Shown here in pieces: positions 6,162 through 11,925 of a stretch of DNA of 22,206 bases; the stretch's first letter is position 1, and the number at the start of each line of letters is the position of its first letter. Position numbers and translations under genes: made by a program. Below the pieces are notes generated by a model. It saw only the letters and a program-made list of their open reading frames with translations. It did no database searches and was not told the origin of the DNA. The DNA is from a virus. The DNA is taken from positions 1 to 22,206 of the IMG/VR virus record IMGVR_UViG_3300050821_010980; one strand, written 5' to 3'.

Positions 6162-6318
6162 TACCTACCTCTGACGGGTTGTATCCAACACAATCACACA
6201 CATCGCACGACAACGTGCCGGGCAAACCTTCACCGCGGCGATGTAACCACAGCCCACTATCCGGGCATTTACCTCTGTTGAGGGCTTCTAGCTGCCGGGG
6301 CGTCCACTCGCCGGTCAA
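6154..6318 (-). CDS. Zinc-knuckle microprotein, TTG start (54 aa)
   Basis: The frame is clear from its 8-base overlap with the downstream ATG and its 4-base overlap (TTGA) with the upstream stop. A strong GGAGGAG site lies just before the TTG at 6318. The C-terminal CDVCDC cluster plus an upstream KCPDSG could form a zinc site. Function is unknown. Confidence 0.6.
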   Translation of the reverse strand: MTGEWTPRQLEALNRGKCPDSGLWLHRRGEGLPGTLSCDVCDCVGYNPSEVGNG

Positions 6319-6434
6319 TTCTCCTCCGACCGGATAGCGAGGTAACGGTCGCAGTGTTCGCACTGCAACAGCAGCCTGCCGTCCTCGGCCTCGGTCGCCA
6401 CAAAGTGATGCGCACAGAACTGCGGCTCGGTCAT
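6315..6434 (-). CDS. Cys/His microprotein, first gene of leftward operon (39 aa)
   Basis: This very short gene has a C-x-HH (CAHH) and a CEHC pair 19 residues apart, a compact four-ligand zinc pattern. It is the most upstream leftward gene, so its start is close to the operon promoter in the 6435-6551 divergent region. The stop overlaps the following TTG start. Function is unknown. Confidence 0.55.
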   Translation of the reverse strand: MTEPQFCAHHFVATEAEDGRLLLQCEHCDRYLAIRSEEN

Positions 6435-6551
6435 GGAGCCGATGATAGGCCACCAGACTGTCATCGCCTAACCTAATCGCCCGGGGCGCGGCGAATCTTC
6501 TCAGGGTGTCACTTCTGCCATGGCCGGCCCCGGGCGGCGATCATTATATAC
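6435..6551. promoter_or_regulatory. Divergent control region between leftward and rightward genes
   Basis: The 117 bases separate the first leftward gene from the HNH gene. They must hold at least the leftward operon promoter, but no hexamer pair is convincing: TATCAT near 6444 (minus strand) and TATATA at 6545-6550 (plus strand) are only weak -10 candidates. A 10-bp inverted repeat lies inside (see 6478-6536). Confidence 0.45.
6478..6536. repeat. Inverted repeat, 10-bp arms, upstream of HNH gene
   Basis: The arms CGCCCGGGGC (6478-6487) and GCCCCGGGCG (6527-6536) are perfect reverse complements separated by 39 bases. Because it sits in the divergent region it could be an operator. It shares the CCCGGG core with the repeat after the HNH gene. 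Confidence 0.55.
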
Positions 6552-7001
6552 ATGGAGTTACGTCCGGCGCTGATGCCCGGCTGCGTGTTGTTGCCGTACG
6601 ACACCGCCGCCGGGCACTGCCGCGCGTGCGGCGAAAACCTGCCCAACGCCAACCGAACGTGGTGCAGTGTGGACTGCCGACTCATGTACGAACGTAACCA
6701 TTATTGGCGGGCCGCCAGGCATGCAGCCGCGGCGCGGGACGGATTCACATGCCTCAAATGTGGGTGGGGTGAAGGCGAATTCTACGAGCACGGTCAGATG
6801 GTGTTCTGGTCACGTCCGATGCTCACCGGCAGAGGACCCGACAACTGGATCGAAGTCAACCACATTGTGCCGAGGGCCGGCGAAGGGTACGGAACCGGGT
6901 GTGGACATCATCAATCGAACTTGGAAACATTGTGCCACCGGTGCCATGTAAAGGTCACGCGGATGCAGCGCGTGGCGCGCGCCCGCCGAAAGGCCGGTTG
7001 A
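6552..7001 (+). CDS. HNH homing-type endonuclease (149 aa)
   Basis: The C-terminal half is a beta-beta-alpha metal nuclease: EVNHIVPR at 101-108 supplies the first histidine, N123 follows, and ETLCHRCHVKVT at 125-136 supplies the last His. Two CxxC pairs (C67/C70 and C128/C131) make the structural zinc site of this subfamily. The N-terminus has another four-cysteine knuckle (C23, C26, C38, C42), probably for DNA binding. Free-standing HNH genes in phages act as homing endonucleases or help packaging; this one is about 9.7 kb from the terminase, so homing or accessory cleavage is more likely. It is flanked on both sides by CCCGGG-containing inverted repeats. No clear ribosome binding site precedes the ATG. 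Confidence 0.85.
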   Translation: MELRPALMPGCVLLPYDTAAGHCRACGENLPNANRTWCSVDCRLMYERNHYWRAARHAAAARDGFTCLKCGWGEGEFYEHGQMVFWSRPMLTGRGPDNWIEVNHIVPRAGEGYGTGCGHHQSNLETLCHRCHVKVTRMQRVARARRKAG

Positions 7002-7057
7002 GTCCCGGGACGGCATTTACCATGTGGGCGACGCGATTAACTTGGCCGTCCCGGGAC
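7002..7057. repeat. Perfect 13-bp inverted repeat after HNH gene
   Basis: The arms GTCCCGGGACGGC (7002-7014) and GCCGTCCCGGGAC (7045-7057) are separated by 30 bases. The first ten bases of the left arm are themselves a palindrome (GTCCCGGGAC), so two copies of one symmetric site are present. No T-tract follows, so a standard terminator is unlikely. A paired operator or a mobile-element border are alternatives. The repeat begins at the last base of the HNH stop codon plus one. Confidence 0.65.
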
Positions 7058-7120
7058 AACATAATTCTACGTGACGTGTCCTACTGAAGGTCGCCAGTGC
7101 ACTGCTATACCATCCGGTAA

Positions 7121-7294
7121 ATGACCAGGATCATCGTCGCTGCTGTTCTGGTGGCCGCGGCTGTTTGGTTGGTCGCGTTCCACCGTGAGATGCGCGCTGA
7201 ACGGTTGCGCCGCGAATGCGACGAACGGGAGAAGGCGAACCGCAACGTGGACGACTACATCGCGTGGCTCGAAGACGAGTATGGCCGCTCCTGA
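7121..7294 (+). CDS. Single-pass membrane microprotein (57 aa)
   Basis: Residues 3-20 are a hydrophobic helix (RIIVAAVLVAAAVWLVAF) followed by a charged, probably helical cytoplasmic tail rich in Arg and Glu. It is the first gene of the rightward train, with a weak TATACC element about 10 bases upstream that could serve as a -10. The stop lies within the next gene (14-base overlap). Function is unknown; a small membrane-anchored accessory protein is the most one can say. Confidence 0.65.
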   Translation: MTRIIVAAVLVAAAVWLVAFHREMRAERLRRECDEREKANRNVDDYIAWLEDEYGRS

Positions 7295-7649
7295 GCAGCG
7301 CCGCGGCCCAGAATGGGGCCGCGAAGCACCCGGTGAGTGCAGGCTCACCGAACAAGACGGGCAGATCATGGTCGCCCGCGCCGACCCGCATGTGTGGATG
7401 ACCGACGAGTTTCTACGGAAGCTGGTCGGCCCGGAATCCAGGAACCCGTGGGTGACGCTGACCTACCAGCCCCACGATTTGTGCCGGCCAGAGTTTTGTT
7501 GTCAACGGTTCCGCGACTCCTACCACTGCTACTCGGGCGCGCAGGTGACGATTTCGGCGTGCAACGGCGTGGTCACATACCGTATAGGCCGTTTTCTTAG
7601 GGGCGGGTTTTGGGAGGCGGAGCGTCAGTCTAGGTCAAAGTGCCAGTAG
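7281..7649 (+). CDS. Hypothetical Cys-rich protein (122 aa)
   Basis: The family is not recognised. The ATG at 7281 is chosen over an upstream frame extension because the latter overlaps the membrane microprotein entirely. A CRPEFCCQRF cluster and further cysteines near residues 90-100 suggest a metal site or disulfides. The C-terminal part has alternating beta-like hydrophobicity (AQVTISACNGVVTYRIG). Confidence 0.65.
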   Translation: MAAPEQRRGPEWGREAPGECRLTEQDGQIMVARADPHVWMTDEFLRKLVGPESRNPWVTLTYQPHDLCRPEFCCQRFRDSYHCYSGAQVTISACNGVVTYRIGRFLRGGFWEAERQSRSKCQ

Positions 7650-7668
7650 GCTGCTACGGTGACGGGCT

Positions 7669-7860
7669 ATGAGTGAGCATTCCGGCGTTACCGGTAAGAC
7701 CCCGGCGCAGGCGTTGCGGTCGAAGCTTGCCGCTGAGCGTAAGGCGGCGTGTGAGGCGCGGACCCCGGCGGAGCGGTTGGCGCTCCTTGATGGCAGGCCT
7801 GGTAAGTCGAAGCGGGAACGGGGCCGGCTGCTCATGGCCCTCCAAGCGCAGGAGGATTGA
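7669..7860 (+). CDS. Small helical basic protein (63 aa)
   Basis: It is rich in Ala, Arg, Lys and Glu with strong helix propensity (KLAAERKAACEARTPAERLA) and no hydrophobic segment. The stop overlaps the next ATG (TGATG), and an AGGAGG ribosome binding site for the next gene lies within its last codons. The family is not recognised. Confidence 0.65.
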   Translation: MSEHSGVTGKTPAQALRSKLAAERKAACEARTPAERLALLDGRPGKSKRERGRLLMALQAQED

Positions 7861-7967
7861 TGTTTTGGATCGGTTTGCTGATCGGCGGCGCGGTGGTCGG
7901 GATCCCCTTGTTAGCGGTCATCGTCTGGGTCTTGTGCCAGCTGTCCCACATGTTCGACAACTTCTAG
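7860..7967 (+). CDS. Single-pass membrane microprotein (35 aa)
   Basis: It is almost entirely one transmembrane helix (FWIGLLIGGAVVGIPLLAV) with a short polar tail ending in NF. The strong AGGAGG site and the TGATG overlap with the preceding gene support translation despite the length. Possible roles include a small membrane regulator; nothing shows a holin function. Confidence 0.6.
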   Translation: MFWIGLLIGGAVVGIPLLAVIVWVLCQLSHMFDNF

Positions 7968-7979
7968 GACGAGGATCTG

Positions 7980-8234
7980 ATGCTGCAGCTGAAGGCCTAT
8001 GTGAAGCGTCCTTACGCCGCGCAGATGTGGACAAGCGGGCTGCTGGTCGGCGACTGCGCGCCGTTGCTTCTGCAACTGCTCGCCCGAGATCTACACACGG
8101 ATGCCGATGAGCAAGGTGTGGTGGTCACCAACATTGAGTTGTGGACGAGCCCGACCCGCGGGGTCACCGGGTTGTTCAGCGGGGACACATCGGGCCTGCC
8201 TGGCGATGGTTGGACGAAGCTGGCGACGCTATGA
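7980..8234 (+). CDS. Hypothetical protein (84 aa)
   Basis: The family is not recognised. The ATG at 7980 has GAGGATC just upstream. The protein mixes a Leu-rich segment (CAPLLLQLLARDL) with a beta-like part (QGVVVTNIELWTS). The stop overlaps the following ATG by four bases. It is probably a small soluble accessory protein. Confidence 0.65.
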   Translation: MLQLKAYVKRPYAAQMWTSGLLVGDCAPLLLQLLARDLHTDADEQGVVVTNIELWTSPTRGVTGLFSGDTSGLPGDGWTKLATL

Positions 8235-8395
8235 CGCAGCGGGAGTTGGAGTTTACGTGGCCGAATCTGAGTTTGGTGGATGAGGCGGGGACGGTGGTGA
8301 CGATCAACGCTGTCGACGTTAAAGGGACCGATTTGTTGGCGTTTTTGGGTCATTTACGCAACGGCGACGTTCTCAACTATGTGGTGAACGTCTGA
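8231..8395 (+). CDS. Hypothetical protein (54 aa)
   Basis: The family is not recognised. It is coupled on both sides (ATGA at its start, TGATG at its end). It has beta-strand-like halves (LEFTWPNLSLVDEAGTVVTI) and a hydrophobic LLAFLGHLR segment. Confidence 0.6.
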   Translation: MTQRELEFTWPNLSLVDEAGTVVTINAVDVKGTDLLAFLGHLRNGDVLNYVVNV

Positions 8396-8556
8396 TGACG
8401 CTCACTGTTACCGCATACGACTACACCGAAGCGTACAAGAATCAGATCAGGCATATGAACCTGGTGACCAAGTTGAAGGAACAGCTAGAACGCGGCACCA
8501 TGACGCGGGATGAGGCGTGGATAATCCTGGGTGGTCTGGGCGGGGGTCTGACCTGA
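8395..8556 (+). CDS. Small protein with LTVTA N-terminus (53 aa)
   Basis: It starts MTLTVTAYDY and continues with a charged helix (TKLKEQLERGTMTRDEAW) ending in a Gly-rich tail. The next gene starts with the near-copy MALTVTAHE, and the one after reads LTVKAHR in the same place, suggesting duplication with divergent C-terminal parts. Start and stop overlap the neighbours (TGATG both sides). Confidence 0.6.
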   Translation: MTLTVTAYDYTEAYKNQIRHMNLVTKLKEQLERGTMTRDEAWIILGGLGGGLT

Positions 8557-8690
8557 TGGCGCTCACCGTCACCGCCCACGAGGTCGGTTCGCTCTGGGCG
8601 CGACTGTCGCGTATACAGCAGTTCATCAACGTTTTGACGATGTCGCCGAATGAGGTGCGTCAACTAGAAGGGATGTCCCCAATTTGTTAA
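8556..8690 (+). CDS. Small protein with LTVTA N-terminus (44 aa)
   Basis: The N-terminus MALTVTAHEV matches the preceding gene for seven residues. The rest (RLSRIQQFINVLTMSPNEVR) is predicted helical. It is coupled to the preceding stop (TGATG) and overlaps the following TTG start by 7 bases. Function is unknown. Confidence 0.6.
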   Translation: MALTVTAHEVGSLWARLSRIQQFINVLTMSPNEVRQLEGMSPIC

Positions 8691-8866
8691 CCGTGAAGGC
8701 GCATCGAACCGAGACTGGATTAGCGTCGACTGCCAGCGGGGACATCTGCTTTGAATGCCTGTTCGACGCCTGGTCCATCAACGCGCGGCCAAGCGTCTTA
8801 ACTCAGTGGTCGCAGACCACGGACCTCACCGTCCAGGCATACACCTGGCTGCCCGGCGATGAGTAG
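8684..8866 (+). CDS. Small protein with LTVKA N-terminus, TTG start (60 aa)
   Basis: The TTG at 8684 gives the N-terminus (L)LTVKAHRTE, aligned with the two preceding genes, with GAAGGG upstream. An in-frame GTG at 8693 is the alternative. A CFEC pair is present mid-protein, and a second copy of the signature (LTVQAYTW) sits near the C-terminus. The 3' end overlaps the next gene by 8 bases. Function is unknown. Confidence 0.55.
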   Translation: MLTVKAHRTETGLASTASGDICFECLFDAWSINARPSVLTQWSQTTDLTVQAYTWLPGDE

Positions 8867-9245
8867 CCGCGACTTTCAGGTGAAGAAACTGTTCGCAATT
8901 CTTCGTCACGCCGACCTCAATCGCGACAAACGCCTCGCCCTGTTTTCCGCGATCCTGCACGAACCCGTCGAAACCACCTCCGACCTGAACGAAATACAAA
9001 TCCGTGCGATAGTCGATGTGGTCGATTATTGGAACCGTATCGGCGAATTGAAAACTAGGTGCGCGTCGATGATTGCTGCGGAGCGCCGGCGCACACACAT
9101 AGACCCCGGGGACGGCCAAACAGCGCACGACGCCCAAGAGCCGACCGCCGTCCCCGGACCAAACCCCCCGGTGGAGGCCAGACAGGATGCGCCAAGCCAA
9201 ACAGCTCCCGCCCCCACCGGGCCAGACGACAAGGCGTGGTGGTGA
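8859..9245 (+). CDS. Hypothetical helical protein with disordered tail (128 aa)
   Basis: The first 75 residues are well-formed amphipathic helices (VKKLFAILRHADLNRDKRLA, then a PVETTSDLNEIQIRAIVDVV segment). The rest is low-complexity Pro/Ala/Gln, probably unstructured. The layout resembles small DNA- or protein-interaction modules in phages, but I cannot assign a named family. The start overlaps the previous stop by 8 bases and the stop overlaps the next GTG (GTGA). Confidence 0.7.
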   Translation: MSSRDFQVKKLFAILRHADLNRDKRLALFSAILHEPVETTSDLNEIQIRAIVDVVDYWNRIGELKTRCASMIAAERRRTHIDPGDGQTAHDAQEPTAVPGPNPPVEARQDAPSQTAPAPTGPDDKAWW

Positions 9246-9475
9246 CCAAGCACTGGTGCCCTGTTTGCTGGCGGCCCGTCGACCCAACACCTTCGAACAT
9301 GATTTTCGGGCACTTCGACAGGGCTAACAGCCCGTGCCCGGGCGCTTATGAGCCATTCTATATCACTTTAAAGCGTCCGAATGCCCCTAAAATAGGGTCA
9401 ACGGAACCCCGAAATTCGGCTATGAAAGCGGATTTTGGGCGTGTGTGGCGGCGAAAAAGGCGGTTTTCGGCGTGA
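9242..9475 (+). CDS. Zinc-knuckle protein, GTG start (77 aa)
   Basis: HWCPVCWRPV at the N-terminus gives a CxxC pair, followed by GHFD and a later SPCPG, together a zinc-ribbon-like site. The C-terminal 25 residues are strongly basic (VWRRKRRFSA), suggesting nucleic-acid contact. GTGA overlaps occur at both ends; it is coupled to the following glycosyltransferase. Confidence 0.65.
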   Translation: MTKHWCPVCWRPVDPTPSNMIFGHFDRANSPCPGAYEPFYITLKRPNAPKIGSTEPRNSAMKADFGRVWRRKRRFSA

Positions 9476-10155
9476 GTTTCTCAATAAAGGTGATCGCCCA
9501 TTCGCAGCGCGCAGAAATGGCTGAAAGGTTAGCAAAATCCGTCGGCGCGGACATTTGTTGGGACGCTCGAGAGGCCGAAAACCTCGGCACCAATGTTGGA
9601 TGCGCGTTAACACACCTGGATGCTCTAAAAAAATTCGCTTTCTCTGATTCTGAGTGGGTTGTTTGTTTAGAGGACGACGCCCAGCCGGTCGGCAACTTTG
9701 ATGTGCACCTGGCGGCGGCGCTGGAGTACGCTCCGGCACCGGTGGTTGGCCTGTATTTGGGCACCGGAAACCCTAGCGGGGAGGCTCAGCGGCAAATCCG
9801 GCAGGCTGTGGTGGCCGCGCAGGAAACCAACAAGGCATGGTTGATGGCCGACTGCCTTATCGGGTCAGTTGGGTATGCGGTGGAAACGCATCTGCTGCCC
9901 GATCTGATCGATTTCATCACCGACCGGGAAGAGGAGTTGCCGTTGCGGATTTCCCGGTGGGCGCAGGACCGCGGGATAAGCATTTGTTACACCGCCCCGT
10001 CGCTGGTGAACCACGACGACGGCGACAGCATCGGGTTGCCGTGGCGCGGCCCGAAACGCCTCCAACGCCGCGCCTGGTGGTGCGGAACCAGGTCTTCGTG
10101 GAACACCGGAACCGTCAAACTAGGATATTGCCCAGTCTGGAGTAAACCAAAGTGA
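9472..10155 (+). CDS. Glycosyltransferase, GT25-like (227 aa)
   Basis: Features typical of GT25/LPS-type transferases are present: an N-terminal strand ending in IAHSQR, NVGCALTHLDALKKF at 41-55 (the GxxxSH-like segment), and the acidic metal/nucleotide motif CLEDDAQP with E67, D68, D69. No membrane helix is seen. The GTG at 9472 is chosen because it overlaps the upstream stop by four bases; another GTG at 9445 would overlap it by 31. It is the second of three glycosyltransferases. Donor and acceptor are unknown. Confidence 0.8.
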   Translation: MSFSIKVIAHSQRAEMAERLAKSVGADICWDAREAENLGTNVGCALTHLDALKKFAFSDSEWVVCLEDDAQPVGNFDVHLAAALEYAPAPVVGLYLGTGNPSGEAQRQIRQAVVAAQETNKAWLMADCLIGSVGYAVETHLLPDLIDFITDREEELPLRISRWAQDRGISICYTAPSLVNHDDGDSIGLPWRGPKRLQRRAWWCGTRSSWNTGTVKLGYCPVWSKPK

Positions 10156-10343
10156 TGACGATAAGGCTTACGGTGTCCCAATATGCCGGCACTGTACGGA
10201 TATCCGCGGACGGCATCGAACGCGAAGTATGGCACACGTGGGGTTGCTTCCGTAGGATTTATTCGAAAGAGGATTGCTTAGTCCTCCACGCCGCATCCGC
10301 GCCGACGACTACGACACGGAAGGTTCCGAAGGAACCGAAATGA
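10155..10343 (+). CDS. Small protein, duplicated pair member A (62 aa)
   Basis: It shares the core EREVWHTWGCFRRIYSKED with its downstream neighbour (EREVVWTTWGGRRRIDPRED), a clear tandem duplication. The N-terminus is beta-like (IRLTVSQYAGTVRI). The ATG at 10155 shares a base with the glycosyltransferase stop; a GTG at 10152 is possible. The Thr/Lys-rich tail (TTTTRKVPKEPK) is unique to this copy. Function is unknown. Confidence 0.65.
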   Translation: MTIRLTVSQYAGTVRISADGIEREVWHTWGCFRRIYSKEDCLVLHAASAPTTTTRKVPKEPK

Positions 10344-10471
10344 TGATTATGGATTTCGTGGTGGTGCAGGTGTTCATGGGCAACACCGAACGCGAAGTAG
10401 TATGGACCACCTGGGGTGGCCGCAGGCGCATCGATCCGAGAGAGGACCAGGACGATGTCTTTGACAGCTGA
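10340..10471 (+). CDS. Small protein, duplicated pair member B (43 aa)
   Basis: It is the shorter paralog of the preceding gene, aligned through the EREV-x-x-TWG-x-x-RRI core and lacking the C-terminal extension. The ATG overlaps the upstream stop (ATGA), which argues against an upstream frame extension. It overlaps the next gene by 17 bases. Confidence 0.65.
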   Translation: MMIMDFVVVQVFMGNTEREVVWTTWGGRRRIDPREDQDDVFDS

Positions 10472-10583
10472 AGTGACGATGGCGGTCGAGTCCGAAGGCT
10501 GGGTCGTCTACCTGCTCAGCCCCTGCGGCGAAGTTATTATCCCGCCCCCCCAATGTGGGAGTAAGAATGCCTCTGATAGCTGA
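10455..10583 (+). CDS. Hypothetical microprotein (42 aa)
   Basis: It starts MSLTAEVTMAVE, loosely like the LT-x-x-A group, then has a hydrophobic strand (GWVVYLLSP). Overlaps of 17 bases at both ends make it less certain than its neighbours, but GAGGACCAGG upstream can act as a ribosome binding site. Function is unknown. Confidence 0.5.
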   Translation: MSLTAEVTMAVESEGWVVYLLSPCGEVIIPPPQCGSKNASDS

Positions 10584-10773
10584 AGCTACATGGTGGAAGA
10601 TTGGTAACACAACCATCTGGGCCGACGCTAAGGTCGGCGTTTGGTCATGGGGCAGCAGCAATGGCCTGATCGCCACCCTGCAGAACACCTACACCAGGAC
10701 CATAACGTTCAAGCCGGAAACCGGCAGCCTCATCATCCCGTTACTAGCGCCACCGCAGGAGGAAGAATGCTGA
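10567..10773 (+). CDS. Hypothetical beta-rich protein (68 aa)
   Basis: The ATG at 10567 has GGGAG 6 bases upstream, so it is preferred over a GTG at 10555. The sequence alternates Trp/Thr/Ile strands (TWWKIGNTTIWADAKVGVW) like a small beta barrel or sheet. It ends within the next gene's start region, and its final codons (CAGGAGGAAGAATGC) carry that gene's ribosome binding site. Confidence 0.65.
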   Translation: MPLIAEATWWKIGNTTIWADAKVGVWSWGSSNGLIATLQNTYTRTITFKPETGSLIIPLLAPPQEEEC

Positions 10774-10898
10774 CAGCGACAGCCGAATGGCGGGAAACCG
10801 ACGCCACAAGATATTACAGCAATGGCCTCGTGCTCTATAGCCGCATCCTGGCCTTTCTCATGGCCCCCAACCCGCTGCTCCCGGGTGGGGAACAGTGA
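10767..10898 (+). CDS. Small protein with LTATA N-terminus (43 aa)
   Basis: A strong AGGAGGA site lies 4 bases before the ATG. The N-terminus MLTATAEW matches the minus-strand gene at 842-1015 (MLTATAY). A hydrophobic segment follows (GLVLYSRILAFLM). The stop overlaps the following GTG (GTGA). Function is unknown. Confidence 0.65.
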   Translation: MLTATAEWRETDATRYYSNGLVLYSRILAFLMAPNPLLPGGEQ

Positions 10899-11191
10899 GT
10901 TTTTGGCTGATGGACCCTTTCGCCCCTGGTCCCCGTATGGAAATGGACATCCCCAACGAGCATCCATGGGTGCCTTATATAGACGGATACGTCCGCCGCT
11001 CAACCGCGACGAACCTGATCGAACATGGAATCATGACCGTGACCCTAGGCGGTGTTGAACAACTATACGACCTAGTCTCCGTGCCGGGGATCAACTACCG
11101 GAACGATTCCATCGTCACCAACTGGCGGATGTTCAGTAGAGATCACCTGCCTCCCGGCCTGACAGCTAGCGGAAGGGCGTACCGGTCATGA
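10895..11191 (+). CDS. Hypothetical protein, GTG start (98 aa)
   Basis: The family is not recognised. The GTG at 10895 overlaps the upstream stop by four bases. It is Pro- and aromatic-rich at the N-terminus (FWLMDPFAPGPRMEMDIP) with a middle beta-like segment (IMTVTLGGVEQLYDLVSV). The stop overlaps the next ATG. Confidence 0.65.
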   Translation: MSFWLMDPFAPGPRMEMDIPNEHPWVPYIDGYVRRSTATNLIEHGIMTVTLGGVEQLYDLVSVPGINYRNDSIVTNWRMFSRDHLPPGLTASGRAYRS

Positions 11192-11436
11192 CGCTGAAGT
11201 GGGTGCCGGTCGGGGCGAACCGGGAAATCAGCTACGCCCTCAACGACTACCAGTACGTCGTGCGCCGCGACGGCGACGAACACACACTGGTGCAACGCAC
11301 AAAATGGGGCGAGATCTGCCGCCACAAAACCTGCGACACGAAGCAAGACGCCGAGGAATTAGCCGAACAGTGGGCAGCAGAGTCGAAGATCACCCCGCCT
11401 GTCGTCGTGCCTAACCCGAGTCCGTTCCATCCGTAG
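11188..11436 (+). CDS. Hypothetical protein (82 aa)
   Basis: The family is not recognised. A beta-rich N-terminal half (REISYALNDYQYVVRRDG) and a helical acidic part (TKQDAEELAEQWAAES) end in a Pro-rich tail. It has an ATGA overlap with the upstream gene. A 13-base gap follows before the next gene. Confidence 0.65.
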   Translation: MTLKWVPVGANREISYALNDYQYVVRRDGDEHTLVQRTKWGEICRHKTCDTKQDAEELAEQWAAESKITPPVVVPNPSPFHP

Positions 11437-11449
11437 CTAAAGTCCATCC

Positions 11450-11701
11450 ATGCGTATGGATGACGTTCTTGCTCATGGCCGCGACAACCCGTCAGACGAT
11501 CCCGAAGAAATGGGCAGGTTCGTGGACGCGTTAATCGACGCCGAAGACCTGTCCGATGGTGAGCGCGCCGCGTTAGCAGCCGGCTACATGGCCGGCATGG
11601 CTCACGCGCTCGGCATTGTCGCTAAGACCCGCGACCCGGGCGACATCGTCGGGGAGATGATGGCCAAAGAAGCGTCCTGGGACGCTAAGGGGATGCTGTG
11701 A
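11450..11701 (+). CDS. Acidic helical protein (83 aa)
   Basis: It is strongly acidic and Ala/Met-rich with probable helices (RFVDALIDAEDLSDGERAAL and AGYMAGMAHALGIVA). No known domain is evident. The stop overlaps the next GTG (GTGA). A protein-interaction or DNA-mimic role is only a guess from the charge. Confidence 0.7.
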   Translation: MRMDDVLAHGRDNPSDDPEEMGRFVDALIDAEDLSDGERAALAAGYMAGMAHALGIVAKTRDPGDIVGEMMAKEASWDAKGML

Positions 11702-11925
11702 CCCCACCCTTCGAGGTGGGCGACGACGTGTGGGTAGACCTCGAAGACAACGAATGGCCCGGCGAAGTCATCAAAGTGGAGTCGAGCGGCTACGTCCTGT
11801 GTAAGGTGCATGTCGACCCGGCGTGGGACTTCGGTCGCGCATCAGCCCACGTCGACCCTGAGCAGATCGTCGCGGTCCGCGCGAAACGTCTGCGGCCCCG
11901 CTGCGATGGGGCCGAGGCTGGGTGA
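11698..11925 (+). CDS. Small SH3/Tudor-like beta protein (75 aa)
   Basis: The opening FEVGDDVWVDLEDNEWPGEV followed by IKVESSGYVLCKVHVD matches the strand-turn pattern of small SH3- or Tudor-like barrels that bind nucleic acid or peptides. The assignment rests on pattern only. It is coupled to both neighbours by GTGA overlaps and lies immediately before the methyltransferase, so an accessory role to it is possible. Confidence 0.6.
   Translation: MTPPFEVGDDVWVDLEDNEWPGEVIKVESSGYVLCKVHVDPAWDFGRASAHVDPEQIVAVRAKRLRPRCDGAEAG

Noticed and set aside
6545-6550. TATATA as a -10 for the HNH gene
   Set aside because: It lies one base before the ATG, so transcription would start inside the gene, and no -35 is present.
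7002-7057. Rho-independent terminator after the HNH gene
   Set aside because: The 30-base loop and the missing T-tract do not fit an intrinsic terminator; reported as a plain inverted repeat.
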